Of a stretch of DNA of 64,000 nucleotides, positions 1-11,508 are shown piece by piece; position 1 is the stretch's first letter, and every line of letters begins with the position of its first letter. The stretch lies in assembly GCA_037039925.1 (NCBI GenBank), contig JAXRKP010000337.1:198501-262500 (forward strand), in the 5' to 3' direction. This DNA comes from Doris montereyensis. Lineage: Eukaryota > Mollusca > Gastropoda > Nudibranchia > Dorididae. A program made the position numbers and the translations under genes. A model generated the notes under the pieces. It saw only the letters and a program-made list of their open reading frames with translations. It had not been told where the DNA came from and did no database searches.

Positions 1-340
1 TGTTATTTTAAAAATTCAGTAAAAAAAACCTATCCAAAACGTCTAAAAAAGTTGACATCACTCTTTAGATATTGAATGGAATAAACGATCTGCACATGTC
101 TTGAGTGATTTTATTCATAACTAAGAGAGAAGATAGATGTTGAAAATTGGGTCAAAGTCCCAGATGGCGGCGGTTTCCTTGGCAACCAAGCGCTACAAAC
201 TTCAATAATTTAGGATCACTATATTTGACAGTTACTCATCATATATGTACTAAAATTAAAAACCCTAACTCAAAAGCAGCGCTTTTCTGTCTGGGCATTC
301 TCAAAAGAAATCACTTCAGCGCCCCCCCCCCACCTCCCAA
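1..340 (+). mobile_element. Diverged 3' part of a TTAA-type repeat (probable)
   Basis: The stretch around 150-185 (cagatggcggcggtttcctt, then ggcaacc) resembles the same part of two longer dispersed repeats at 6460-6500 and 58755-58795 (aagatggccrccgtttccat, then ggcaa). It ends near a C-run at about 322-332, like the C-rich end of the copy at 6621. I read it as an older, truncated relative. No coding potential was seen. Confidence 0.35.
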
Positions 341-572
341 AAGATTATTTGTTCATATATTCGGGTATAACCCCCTCACAATGGCAGAGATTGGGACGAC
401 AGTCTGAAGACGCCAGTCTGAGTTCGCAAAGCTGCCATCGCACTTCACCAGCGATCAGCAGAATTGTTTGTTTTTTACTGTTATGTTTTCTGGCATGTTA
501 TGATTTTACTGTTACTGACTGTAGTCGGGCATTTTTGAAATTAGCTTGTATGGTCAGAGTTTGTGTTTCTAT

Positions 573-1394
573 TTGAAAAGGTTGGTAGTGATGATTTGAA
601 AAGGTTGGTAGTCATTTGAAAAGGTTGGTAGTCATCATTTGAAAAAGTTGGTAGTCATCATTTGAAAAGGTTGGTAGTCATCATTTGAAAAAGTTGGTAG
701 TCATCATTTGAAAAGGTTGGTAGTCATCATTTGAAAAAGTTGGTAGTCATCATTTGAAAAGGTTGGTAGTCATCATTTGAAAAGGTTGGTAGTCATCATT
801 TGAAAAGATTGGTAGTCATCATTTGAAAAGATTGGTAGTCATCATTTGAAAAGATTGGTAGTCATCATTTGAAAAGGTTGGTAGTCATCATTTGAAAAGA
901 TTGGTAGTCATCATTTGAAAAGACTGGTAATCATCATTTGAAAAGATTGGTAGTCATCATTTGAAAAGGTTGGTAGTCATCATTTGAAAAGGTTGGTAGT
1001 CATCATTTGAAAAGATTGGTAGTCATCATTTGAAAAGGTTGGTAGTCATCATTTGAAAAGATTGGTAGTCATCATTTGAAAAGGTTGGTAGTCATCATTT
1101 GAAAAGGTTGGTAGTCATCATTTGAAAAGGTTGGTAGTCATCATTTGAAAAGATTGGTAGTCATCATTTGAAAAGGTTGGTAGTCATCATTTGAAAAGAT
1201 TGGTAGTCATCATTTGAAAATATTGGTAGTCATCATTTGAAAAGATTGGTAGTCATCATTTGAAAAGATTGGTAGTCATCATTTGAAAAGATTGGTAGTC
1301 ATCATTTGAAAAGGTTGGTAGTCATCATTTGAAAAGGTTGGTAGTCATCATTTGAAATGATTGGTAGTCATCATTTGAAAAGGTTGGTAGTCAT
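573..1394. repeat. 23-bp minisatellite, about 35 copies
   Basis: The unit is tttgaaaaggttggtagtca plus tca. It is very homogeneous, varying mainly between aaggttgg, aagattgg and aaagttgg. The first two units are shorter or altered (gtgatga, gtcattt), as expected at an array edge. Confidence 0.97.
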
Positions 1395-1396
1395 GA

Positions 1397-2037
1397 AAAA
1401 AGTTTCTTTGCACGGGTGAACTTCCTCTTTTAAATTTTTCTTGATTTCTTGCCTTTGATAAACATAAGGCTGACAGATGATGAAGAAAGAGAAGGCAAAA
1501 GAATTAACTAGACAAAAAGAAAATCAGCATCTTTATCTTATGATAACGTTGGCTTTGAGTTTGAGAAAATTTAGTTTTACAGATGCACTTAAAGAAAATC
1601 TTTGAAGTTATTTTGCTTATACAAACGCTGTTGTATAGTGAAACTTGTTGTGACCAGTTTGGTATCACGAGACTTTATTTTTATGTATTTGTAAGTGCGT
1701 GTGTGTGTATGTGTGTGTGAGAACAATAGGGAGCAGCAGAGATAGAGCATTATTTTTATTTATCATTATAGTTGGTATATATATGCATTTAATACTAATG
1801 TTCAGGTAACATAAACTAGAAAATTTCAATGTAAGACACTGATGAAGTTTATGTACATGTATTAATAATGTTGAGCATTTCTTTTGTTGACATGTATTGC
1901 TATTTAAGATTATGTTTGGGGCTATTTTTCCCCTGTGTTAACAGAATGATGGTTTCAAGGTATAAGATCTTAAAGTCCTTTGCTGAACATGCATTTAATT
2001 TAAAAGCCTTTTTATTCACTTTTATCTGTTCATTCAG
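1397..2037. other. Non-coding; probable intron before the 2038 exon
   Basis: AT-rich sequence with a short TG-rich patch near 1695-1720. A pyrimidine-rich tract and tctgttcattcag directly precede the putative exon at 2038. Nothing else recognisable. Confidence 0.5.
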
Positions 2038-2132
2038 AGGTGCTCTACAGGAGAGCCCGGTATCTACCCATGTTCAACGGAGGCTCTGACTTTGAGGAGG
2101 TTTTTGTTCATGACTGTGGCACAGATCCTTGA
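2038..2132 (+). CDS. Putative terminal exon of an unidentified upstream gene
   Basis: After the acceptor ttcattcag, one frame is open to TGA at 2130-2132. It reads V-L-Y-R-R-A-R-Y-L-P-M-F-N-G-G-S-D-F-E-E followed by V-F-V-H-D-C-G-T-D-P-stop. An AATAAA lies 104 bases downstream. Strong acceptor, coding-like composition and poly(A) signal together suggest a last exon of a + strand gene that begins left of the window. I do not recognise the family from about 30 residues. The exact acceptor (2038 or 2040) is uncertain because the sequence is cagag. Confidence 0.45.
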
Positions 2133-2235
2133 GGGGCAAGACAGAGCTTAGTCAAAGCATCTATAAAACATTATGTTTTCAAGCTATTTCAGTTGTTTTT
2201 GTATATTCAGGTCTTGCACAGCGCAATGATTTTAA

Positions 2236-2241
2236 AATAAA
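2236..2241 (+). other. AATAAA poly(A) signal
   Basis: Canonical hexamer in tttaaaataaactc, about 100 bases after the TGA of the putative terminal exon. Supports that call, but the hexamer alone is weak in AT-rich DNA. Confidence 0.4.
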
Positions 2242-2475
2242 CTCATGGGGGAAAAGGGACATCTCGATGAGAACATTTGCGAGTTGTCACGTTTGATTAC
2301 TGTTACCTGGTTTTGGGGTCCATCCCTCAATGACTGGGCCTTTTTACCTGAACACCAACAGTAAACCTGCTTTAGTGATGGAGCTAAGCGAGTCTTGGCA
2401 TTGAAAAAGTGTGGGGGGGGGGGGGGGCTCCTCTATGCCCAATGTATTTATGGGTTCCCTAATTACCGTGGAATT

Positions 2476-2755
2476 GAGCCGTAGTTATCCATAAGTATAA
2501 AGGTCTCTGCGGAAGTGGGGATACACAGCCGTAGTTATCCATAAGTGGTCTCTGCGAACTGGGGATATACAGCCGTAGTTATCCATAAGTGGTCTCTGCG
2601 AACTGGGGATACACAGCCGTAGTTATCCATAAGTGGTCTCTGTGAACTGGGGATACACAGCCGTAGTTATCCATAAGTGGTCTCTGCGAACTGGGGATAC
2701 ACAGCCGTAGTTATCCATAAGTGCTCTCTGCGAAGTGGGGATACACAGCCGTAGA
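2476..2755. repeat. 44-bp minisatellite, about 6 copies
   Basis: The unit starts agccgtagttatccataagt and continues ggtctctgcgaactggggat, acac. First and last copies carry gcgaagtgggg in place of gcgaactgggg. Confidence 0.95.
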
Positions 2756-2810
2756 CGAGTTGCCATTTCAAGGGTTCCTTGTAATTCAAACAACTCATGT
2801 TCCAATTTTT

Positions 2811-2834
2811 AGTCAGTCAGTCAGTCAGTCAGTC
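2811..2834. repeat. (TCAG)n microsatellite
   Basis: About six perfect tetranucleotide units. Confidence 0.9.
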
Positions 2835-2839
2835 ACATT

Positions 2840-5590
2840 TGGTTCATTCTTGTGCATTCCATGTATGGGATGTGTTTTTAGATTGATCACCTTGTATTAG
2901 TAAGCAATTTTTTTTGATTCGCCTAAACAGCATTCTGGTTATTTGCCACCTGCGTGTCAGTGTTGTTTGTTTTTCCTAGCTAGAAGTGTAAAGGACCATT
3001 TGTTGTCTTATAAAAGTTTACTTTCTTAAATGAAAAATTGCATAATTTTATTAGGGCTGTATTCATCCTGTGTGGGAAGAAGTTTGTGTGTGTGGGTGTG
3101 TGTGTTGATGGAATATGAATTCATGACAGTTTTTACTTTTAAACGCCTGTCTTCTTGTTTGCAATGTCGAGTTTCTTGTCATGAATTGCAGACGGTTTTA
3201 TGTTGCATTTATGTAGCTTGATGTGTGAAATTCAAGTTGTGTATCATGTATGACATATATTTCTTCAATATGCAGTAATGCGCCTAAAGCCTTACCCTTG
3301 TAGGGATGAGCACGCAAGACAAATGGACACTATTATTATTATTATTATTATTATTGGCTGTTGAGTGACAGATTTCAACACTGCAAGTTCTGTATGTCTG
3401 AAGCCTGAATGTATTAAGTAATTTTTTGTCTCAGTGTTATGCTGCAGTTAAGACAAGTTAATTGAGATTGAACTCTGCATTTTGTCCTGTGGTAGATGAG
3501 ATTGTAAGAAATTGTTTATCATCATCGTCATCATCATTATTTATGTAACTTTAACATGCACGTTTTAAACAGCATTATAAATGGTTTATAGAACCATGTT
3601 TCTCCTATTGCTCATTGGATTTTACTTAACTGACTTGAAAGCATTCCTGTAAATATATTTTGATAGCTGTGTAATATAGTTGTAACTTACATGAGTGGAT
3701 TTCATCAATGAATGGGACGCACTTTGCCTGTCAACCATACTATTCTAATAAGACGTATCAAACTAATCATTTAATATAATCACTGTAGAATATTTATCTA
3801 CCTAAAAGGGATTTCATCAACTTTTCAACACATGCCAAACAACTGGATGGTAGCTTTACAACAAGTCTTTCATCCGCACATTTCTTCACTCTGAAAATAT
3901 GACGTTTTAACTCGCATTGATTCATATTTTGTGAATTAAATAGTTGTGGTAAAGCCACCAATCTTTTTTTTTTGGTGTCTTTGGAACAGTTTGCAAAACT
4001 TACCTTAAGCGGATAGCATTCTGTAGCAATGATAACGAGATACGTTTTTTTAAAGATTTGTTTGCCTCTGCAGTTTGAATTTGACCAATTTGCTGCCAAG
4101 GTAATTGGATCAAGATAATGCTGATAAGCGAGTGATGAAAATGGATGAAAGAAGATATAAAACAAAAATCAAATATCATCCTGCTTTTCACATATTTTGA
4201 CGATTCTAACTTAGATCAGTAACTTTCAAATTGAGACGTAGATCCTAAAACGTCCATAAAATTTCTACAAATTTATCTTTGAGTCTTTTAGGTATTCAAA
4301 GGAACGCATTTCTTGTTTAAAAAAATGCCCAGATTATATGGCAAGGTTTTCTTCTCTTTTTTAAAACTTATCTACGGAAGTAGTGCTTCAGATATTCAGA
4401 GTCCTTTTTATCTTTCTGTGATACATTGTTGTTGTCGTCAAAACATGATTGAGACGGGTTGCTGAATTGAAAGTCATGTGGCCTCCTAAGGATATAATGT
4501 AGCCGACACTCCTTAAAATACCAACTACCCACCTGTCTCCATGACTGTAGATCTCTAAGAATAACCCAATTGCAGTACGTGTGCTGAAGGGTGTGGTCAA
4601 CCAATTGAAGACGTTCAGATTGTCAAACCATGCACATAATTCAATTTGATATCCAGTAGATGTATAGATCCCCATTTTTTAATGTATGTTTATATTATGT
4701 GAAGATATGAATTCAGCTTTGACACTGTCTCCCACTAGCATAGTATTATATTCCATGCATCTATCTGTATGTATTGTGTTCCATAAATATTTACTATATC
4801 ATGGGGTCTTTTCTTGTTTATTTGGGGTGTTTTCCTCTTCCCCCACGCAAATCCAACTTTACTGTTGGTCATATGTATGAGGGGGAGAGGGGGAGGGGGG
4901 GGATTATTCAGTCATTATTGTCTGTTGTCAATGGCATCCATGTAGAAAAAATCGTTTTTATTGTCGTTGCTTTGAGCACCAAGATTATAGACTCTTTTGT
5001 GTTGAAAGTTTTTTGCGGTCTTGGCTTGTAGTTGACTTGATTGGGATTACGTCTGCACAGACTGTGAAAGTGGTTCGGTTTAGTGCAGTTTTAGCAGTTT
5101 GTGCCATAAGCTGGACATTCTTTCCCGTCCCTGTGCTTGTGTCCTTCACACGTGAGCTACATTGTATTTGTAGCCTACATGATTTTGAGGTTTTGTCATT
5201 CTGATTGTGTTTGAAACTAGGCCTTTAGCCAAGCCACTTTCCTGTCCTTTAACTTTAACAGCACCAACTCGCCAATGTGACGTCTTTGATGGCCATAGAT
5301 TTTAAGTTGTTTCTTTGTGGCTTTCTGGGCTTTGGCTATTTCTATAGCTCTTTCCATGGGGAGCTTGTCTCCTTCATGAAGTTAGCTTTCCTGTATTGTA
5401 TTGTTTGTGAGTTAGTTCGGCATATTATACCGTCTCTCACCATCTAGGGTGTATCAGGGTGTGGTCAATCTTTGTTCACCAAAGGCTCTGTTCATAGGCC
5501 AGTAAGAGGAACCGTATTTTGCATGTAGGCTATAAATCATCCTTAGATTGTTTCTTTGAGAAAATGTTTTGCCAAAATTGACGTTGAATT
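2840..5590. other. Unassigned AT-rich stretch
   Basis: No exon with convincing splice sites, no tandem array and no recognised transposon, apart from an (ATT)n run at 3329-3355. Open frames here are short and have no coding signature. It could be 3' intergenic sequence after the unknown gene ending near 2.2 kb. Confidence 0.5.
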
Positions 5591-5599
5591 AATGTAAAC

Positions 5600-6621
5600 T
5601 TCATTGTTTCCCCGTCTTTGTGAGTATCACTTTTGCGGAAAATGGGACACTAGTATGATAGAGCAGTTCATTCCCGTCACAATGATATCATAAAAGAAAC
5701 TCTGTATTGATTTTTTGAATTTATACCACTTTTTTAGAAACGATACAGGCCTATCTCTTGAGAAAAGCCAGAAATATTATCTAAAGCACAGCAAGTTGGT
5801 ACTCATTTTGATCGGTTCAATAAAGGCTATCCAAATTAAACTTATTTGAGGATCTATTATGAATATTACCTCAGATCGTGGGAAAATATGGAACATATTC
5901 TGTGCACCTATTATCAAAGCACCATCTCCTAATGAGTAAAAAGGTGCTGGTGCACTTAAAAGAGTATCAAAAGAAGTAGTTGAGAGCCTCTCAAGGTGTA
6001 ATGATGTTTCAAAGTATTATCCTACTCTTTTCTTAGGTTTATGGAGAAAGATATATACAAATAACAGAAAATAAGAGAAAAAAAGTAGAGTAGGGAATAA
6101 TGAACAAAAAACGACAATTTGAGTCAAATTGTCGTTTTTTGTTCATTATTCCTACTCTACTTTTTTTTTTTTTATTTTCGCAACATATCTTCATGAAATT
6201 TGGTATGAATGATAAGTGGGGTGAAAAGCAAAAAATAATCAGATGTTTTCTTGATATGTAATACAGTTTGGGAAAATCAAATTTTTTGTACAATATTTTG
6301 TATATTTTGAGTTTTCTCATGTACTATTTTCAAAAATTCATAAAAACAAAAATTACAAGTAAAACAAAAATTCAATTTGATTAAATTAAGATATTGCATC
6401 AAATAAGAAATTTGTTGAAAAATGTAGAAGTTTATCGATATTGAACTTGGTAAAATTTTTGTGCAAAATCCAAGATGGCCACCGTTTCCATGGCAACTGG
6501 AAGTGTCAGAAAAAAAATCGTCATAGTTCAACTCAGTACACCATGCTCATTACACATATACATATATTAAATTGATAGGAATAAACGGGAAAATTTTCAC
6601 TCCAGGACTCCCCCTCCCCCC
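5600..6621 (+). mobile_element. TTAA-flanked non-autonomous element, copy A
   Basis: About 1 kb is similar, in the same orientation, to 57891-58895. Shared landmarks are atagagcagttcattccc, ttatcaaagcaccatctc, a tttttgatcattattcct-like block, agatggccaccgtttccatg and caactcagtacaccatgc. The right end is C-rich (gactccccctcccccc) and abuts TTAA at 6622-6625, while copy B starts TTAA + gaggggggg. TTAA target sites with G-rich inverted ends are typical of piggyBac-like non-autonomous elements. The 5' end of this copy is unclear. It also carries a palindrome at 6078-6167 that copy B lacks. Confidence 0.6.
6078..6167. repeat. Near-perfect palindrome, 45-bp arms, 1-base loop
   Basis: Base pairing is centred on G6123. 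Arms 6094-6122 and 6124-6152 pair without interruption for 29 bp. After one bulged G (6093), pairing continues to 6078/6167. The inner sequence is acgacaatttgagtcaaatt then gt. Such a loopless hairpin can extrude as a cruciform, or may be a fold-back assembly artefact. Confidence 0.95.
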
Positions 6622-6837
6622 TTAACATCTCACCGAAGTTTGTCTGTGAAATCAACTTTTATTACATTATTTATCAAATCAATTGATTGGCAAATCTGAT
6701 GGTTTTATAAATATATACAATTTAAATGTATTGTAAACTTAAACTTGTATTATGACATTGTTAGCTAGCAGAAAAAATTTAGCTAACTTCAACACATATA
6801 AAAAGTTGAAGACAAACTTCAACACATGCTAATACAT

Positions 6838-8236
6838 GATGTATTGTTTACATGATGACAATGAATGTAGTAAAGATGATTGACTTGTTATTTTGATGTA
6901 TTGTTTACATGATGACAATGAATGTAGTAAAGATGATTGACTTGTTATTTGATGTATTGTTTACATGATGACAATGAATGTAGTAAAGATGATTGACTTG
7001 TTATTTGATGTATTGTTTACATGATGACAATGAATGTTGTAAAGATGATTGACTTGTTATTTGATGTATTGTTTACATGATGACAATGAATGTTGTAAAG
7101 ATGATTGACTTGTTATTTGATGTATTGTTTACATGATGACAATGAATGTAGTAAAGATGATTGACTTGTTATTTGATGTATTGTTTACATGATGTCAATG
7201 AATGTAGTAAAGATGATTGACTTGTTATTTGATGTATTGTTTACATGATGACAATGAATGTAGTAAAGATGATTGACTTGTTATTTGATGTATTGTTTAC
7301 ATGATGACAATGAATGTAGTAAAGATGATTGACTTGTTATTTGATGTATTGTTTACATGATGACAATGAATGTAGTAAAGATGATTGACTTGTTATTTGA
7401 TGTATTGTTTACATGATGACAATGAATGTAGTAAAGATGATTGACTTGTTATTTGATGTATTGTTTACATGATGACAATGAATGTAGTAAAGATGATTGA
7501 CTTGTTATTTGATGTATTGTTTACATGATGACAATGAATTAGTAAAGATGATTGACTTGTTATTTGATGTATTGTTTACATGATGACAATGAATGTAGTA
7601 AAGATGATTGACTTGTTATTTGATGTATTGTTTACATGATGACAATGAAAGTTGTAAAGATGATTGACTTGTTATTTGATGTATTGTTTACATGATGACA
7701 ATGAAAGTTGTAAAGATGATTGACTTGTTATTTGATGTATTGTTTACATGATGACAATGAAAGTTGTAGAGATGATTGACTTGTTATTTGATGTATTGTT
7801 TACATGATGACAATGAATGTAGTAAAGATGATTGACTTGTTATTTGATGTATTGTTTACATGATGACAATGAAAGTTGTAGAGATGATTGACTTGTTATT
7901 TGATGTATTGTTTACATGATGACAATGAATGTAGTAAAGATGATTGACTTGTTATTTGATGTATTGTTTACATGATGACAATGAAAGTTGTAGAGATGAT
8001 TGACTTGTTATTTGATGTATTGTTTACATGATGACAATGAATGTAGTAAAGATGATTGACTTGTTATTTGATGTATTGTTTACATGATGACAATGAATGT
8101 AGTAAAGATGATTGACTTGTTATTTGATGTATTGTTTACATGATGACAATGAATGTAGTAAAGATGATTGACTTGTTATTTGATGTATTGTTTACATGAT
8201 GACAATGAATGTTGTAAAGATGATTGACTTGTTATT
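6838..8236. repeat. 56-bp minisatellite, about 25 copies
   Basis: The unit begins gatgtattgtttacatgatg, acaatgaatgtagtaaagat, gattgacttgttattt. Variants (tgttg, aagttg, tagagatg) recur in alternating blocks near 7630-8000, consistent with repeated multi-unit duplications. Confidence 0.98.
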
Positions 8237-8439
8237 TTAACTCTTGCAATGAGTTCAATATCCTTAAATTTTCACTGTTGAAGCTGTCGTACTAGGAAAT
8301 CATGTGCCTTAAAAATATACCGGTATTTAATATGATATAATATAATGGTATGCTTCTAATAAATCGAGGTGCTCTGGAAATAAAAGACGTTTTCTTGTGT
8401 CTAAAATAGTATTTGTTTAAATGTTATGTTGTGTCTGTT

Positions 8440-8590
8440 TTGTTGCCGAGGTTTGCAAGAACTACTGGTAGGTCCTACTTCTTTCCTTTCACTTTTGCAC
8501 ACGCCTTTCAATTTCATCTTACTGATTCCACGGAATGCACCCTGAGATCACTGTCTATGGTAAACGAGGGGATTTGGTAGTCCCGAGGCA
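8440..8590 (-). mobile_element. SINE-like repeat (family 3), reverse copy
   Basis: Contains ggtaggtcctacttctttcc and accctgagatcac. Its reverse complement matches the repeats at 44083-44190 and 59135-59245 (gatctcagggtgaattaa then ggaaagaagtaggaccta). I call this family 3 here. The next array begins immediately after it. Confidence 0.65.
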
Positions 8591-8609
8591 AGGTGTCAGC
8601 CTCTCAACC

Positions 8610-9030
8610 ATGAGGTAGAGACAAACAGTGAGGCAAGGGGCATGTCGAAGTGAAGGAAGTGACATTGAATAATATTAAAACCACATAGGAACAAAGACAA
8701 ACAGTGAGGCAAGGGCATGTCGAAGTGAAGGATGTGACATTGAATAATATTAAAGTCACATAGGAACAAAGACAAACAGTGAGGCAAGGGGCATGTCGAA
8801 AGTGAAGGAAGTGACATTGAATAATATTAAAACCACATAGGAACAAAGACAAACAGTGAGGCAAGGGGCATGTCGAAGACAAAACAAGGGCATGTCGAAA
8901 GTGAAGGAAGTGACATTGAATAATATTAAAGTCACATAGGAACAAAGACAAACAGTGAGGCAAGGGGCATGTCGAAAGTGAAGGCAATGACATTGAATAA
9001 TATTAAAGCCACATAGGAACAGAGACGAGA
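8610..9030. repeat. ~76-bp minisatellite, about 5.5 copies
   Basis: The unit starts acaaacagtgaggcaagggg, catgtcgaaagtgaaggaag, tgacattgaataatattaaa, then ccacataggaacaaag. One copy (8870-8895) is truncated. It directly follows the family 3 SINE copy. Confidence 0.95.
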
Positions 9031-9059
9031 CAAATACAAGGAATAGACAGAAAAAAATG

Positions 9060-9300
9060 CTTCGGAACCGTGCGCAAAGTTGCATCCGGTAAATGGTGAA
9101 CGTAAAAATTAAAAAAAAATTAAATTTAAAAAAAGAAAGTGTGCAAAGATGCCTACCATTGAGTACGCTTCCATAGATGGGCACACGGGGTGTGAACTGC
9201 CAGAGGGACCCAATTTTTCCCGGGATAGGAAGGGGAGGGTAAGGGTGGGATAGTTTCATGGGGGTGGTGGGGGCGGATGGGGTAGGGTAGAGGATGGTGA
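9060..9300 (-). mobile_element. Terminal repeat of the Penelope-like element, 3' side
   Basis: Shares ordered blocks with 12905-13055: ccgtgcgcaaagt, ggtgaac, gtgcaaa, gaactgccrgagggac and a trailing ggga(a)ggggag run, in the same orientation. Penelope-like elements characteristically carry such pseudo-LTRs, so I read the pair as the ends of one insertion. The inner part has diverged. Confidence 0.6.
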
Positions 9301-9304
9301 AGGG

Positions 9305-9808
9305 TCAGGGAGAAGTAATAGCGTGTGCCCGACTATGGGAGTTACTCCAGAGAAAATTATACAAATTGGTGTAAGACGTTGACACCGTCAGGTTGATTGT
9401 GCCCAATCTTACTATAAGCCGGTTCTCTAAAGACTTCCTAGACTCAGCACCGCCGGTACATGACCTGAGAATGCATACGTTCGGGTCATGGGTTCCTCGA
9501 TGTCCTGGTCCATTAAAATGTAAAGGCACCGGCTTGCTTTCGCAGTATTCGATATCTCTCCTGTGATGGCCAAATCTGTTGGAGAGTTGCAAGCCAGTTT
9601 CTCCGATATAGGCCATTCCACAGTGATTGCAGCAAAGAGCATAAATTACATTGCGAGAGGCGCAGGAGAATTGCCCATTCACTGTCCAGGTCTGTCTAGG
9701 GAACTGAATGGTTGTGGAGCCGTCCACAAAGGGGTATGTCTTGCAGTTAGTGCGTCCACATCGGACGGTGCCCGACGGCGAGGAGTCAGTAGAGAGGCGA
9801 CTGTGCAC
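9305..9808 (-). pseudogene. GIY-YIG endonuclease domain of the PLE
   Basis: A 167-codon open frame. A Cys-rich segment (CGRTNC near residue 17, then CASRNVIYALCC near 49) precedes the GIY-YIG core, seen here as VIYALCC...MAYIGETG with a following RFGHHRRDI. In PLE proteins this domain is the C-terminal nuclease that nicks target DNA. The frame is intact here, but upstream RT parts are in other frames, so it is labelled a remnant. Confidence 0.85.
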
Positions 9809-9883
9809 AAGGATATCCTGAAGGCTAGTGTGTCTCTTGAAGGCAATTAATGGAAAGGAAGGGAAACACGTCTAGTCTCGCCA

Positions 9884-10507
9884 CTAGCGTGTAGAATAGG
9901 CAGGACTATAACGGACTATATTGATGACACGGTGTGTGTGCGGATGGTACGGGAGGATACGTGGTATGCGTTTGGTCTTTTTCTTCCTACGATGTTGAGG
10001 GCGTCTTTGGGATACAATTTTAGCTCTCTGAAAGGCTTGACAAATAAGGGCCCTAGGGTAACCTCTGCGTAGGAAGAAATCAAGCATCTTAGGCGCTTCC
10101 TCTATGAATAGGTGCTCGGCAGAACAATTGAGGCGGAGGAATTGAGAGTATGGAATATCGCTTTTGCAGCGTGATGGATGAGATGTGTAGTGGAGGTAGC
10201 TATGACTATCTGTATCTTTGTAAAATATGGTAGTTGTAAGACCATGTTCGGAGAGAGAAACGGTGATGTCTAAGAAGTTAACAGCGGGTGTAGATTGGGT
10301 AAAAGTGAACTTGATAAGTTTGCAAAAGTTGTTTACAAAATCGAAGAAACGGTCTAAATCAGTCGCAGACATGGTCGTGATACCAAAGCCATCATCAATA
10401 TACCGTTTATAGGTGTTGAGCAGGGGACCGGGGTACGCCTGGAATAATCTACGCTCAAGATAACCCATGAGTAGGCAAGTGTATGAAGGTCCCATCTTCG
10501 TGGCCAT
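9884..10507 (-). pseudogene. PLE reverse transcriptase, motifs B to E and thumb
   Basis: A 207-codon frame. It starts at motif B (MATKMGPSYTCLLMG, the usual A-M-G-T-K-M-A-P-S-Y pattern of PLEs), followed by the catalytic YIDD box (KRYIDDGFGI, residues about 34-43) and VNFLDITV. It ends in a basic RRKKKTKR stretch before the endonuclease. The M at the start is internal to the original protein. Confidence 0.85.
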
Positions 10508-10800
10508 GGCAACTCCGCTGATTTGATAAAAAGAAAAAGAAACTGGCCATTGAATTTAAAAGAATTCAGTTTAAGCACGAGTTCTGCCAAACGGAGAAAG
10601 GTGGTAGTATTGATTGCCTGGTCAGATCGCTGGTCGAGGAAGAATCTAAGGGCTTGAAGGCCCATGGAATGGGGTATGGATGTGTAGAGGAGACAACATC
10701 CATGAGGAAGAGACGTCTAGGGGTTGTGCCTATAAACGAAATGCTATCAAAGAAAGTGGGGGTTTTGTTGAGGTATCCTTGATGAATCAGTAGGGGAACA
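10508..10800 (-). pseudogene. PLE reverse transcriptase, motif A region, frameshifted
   Basis: Fragments in two frames together cover motif A and its surroundings: GRPIVSVPLLIHQGYLNKT, then LMDVVSSTHPYPIPW (a catalytic Asp in DVV), then in the next frame MGLQALRFFLDQ and FKFNGQF. At least one single-base shift lies between them (about 10650-10670). This is the expected order between motif 2 and motif B. Confidence 0.75.
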
Positions 10801-10805
10801 GATAC

Positions 10806-11508
10806 AATAGGTCTACCAGGGATGCGTTCAGACAAGAACAGGCTGGAATATTGACAAAGGTCTACCAGGGATGCGTTCAGTAGGGCAAGAACAGGCTGAT
10901 ACAATAGGTCTACCAGGGATGCGTTCAGTAGGGCAAGAACAGGCTGATACAATAGGTCTACCAGGGATGCGTTCAGTAGGGCAAGAACAGGCTGATACAA
11001 TAGGTCTACCAGTAGGGATGCAGGTTCAGTCTACCAGGGATGGTTCAGGCAAGAACAGGCTGATACAATAGGTCTACCAGGGATGCGTTCAGTAGGGCAG
11101 GAGCAGGCTGATACAGGCAGGGATGCGTTCATAGGGCAGAACAGGCTGATACAATAGGTCTACCAGGGATGCGTTCAGTAGGGCAGGAGCAGGCTGATAC
11201 AATAGGTCTACCAGGGATGCGTTCAGTAGGGCAAGAACAGGCTGATACAATAGGTCTACCAGGGATGCGTTCAGTAGGGCAAGAACAGGCTGATACAATA
11301 GGTCTACCAGGGATGCGTTCAGTAGGGCAAGAACAGGCTGATACAATAGGTCTACCAGGGATGCGTTCAGTAGGGCAAGAACAGGCTGATACAATAGGTC
11401 TACCAGGGATGCGTTCAGTAGGGCAAGAACAGGCTGATACAATAGGTCTACCAGGGATGCGTTCAGTAGGGCAGGAGCAGGCTGATACAATAGGTCTACC
11501 AGGGATGT
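10806..11508. repeat. 48-bp minisatellite inside the PLE reverse transcriptase
   Basis: The unit is taggtctaccagggatgcgt, tcagtagggcaagaacaggc, tgatacaa. On the minus strand it encodes a 16-residue block containing IPGRPIVSACSCPTE, which is RT motif 2. A run of about seven intact units lies at 11160-11505, a scrambled section at 11000-11160 and four more at 10806-11000. Because 48 is a multiple of three, the run stays in frame with the upstream RT. Intact RTs have this motif once. Confidence 0.97.

Noticed and set aside
573..1394. CRISPR-like regular repeat
   Set aside because: The 23-bp units are contiguous with no unique spacers, and the DNA is eukaryotic; it is a minisatellite. The same holds for the 29-bp array at 32.4-33.5 kb.
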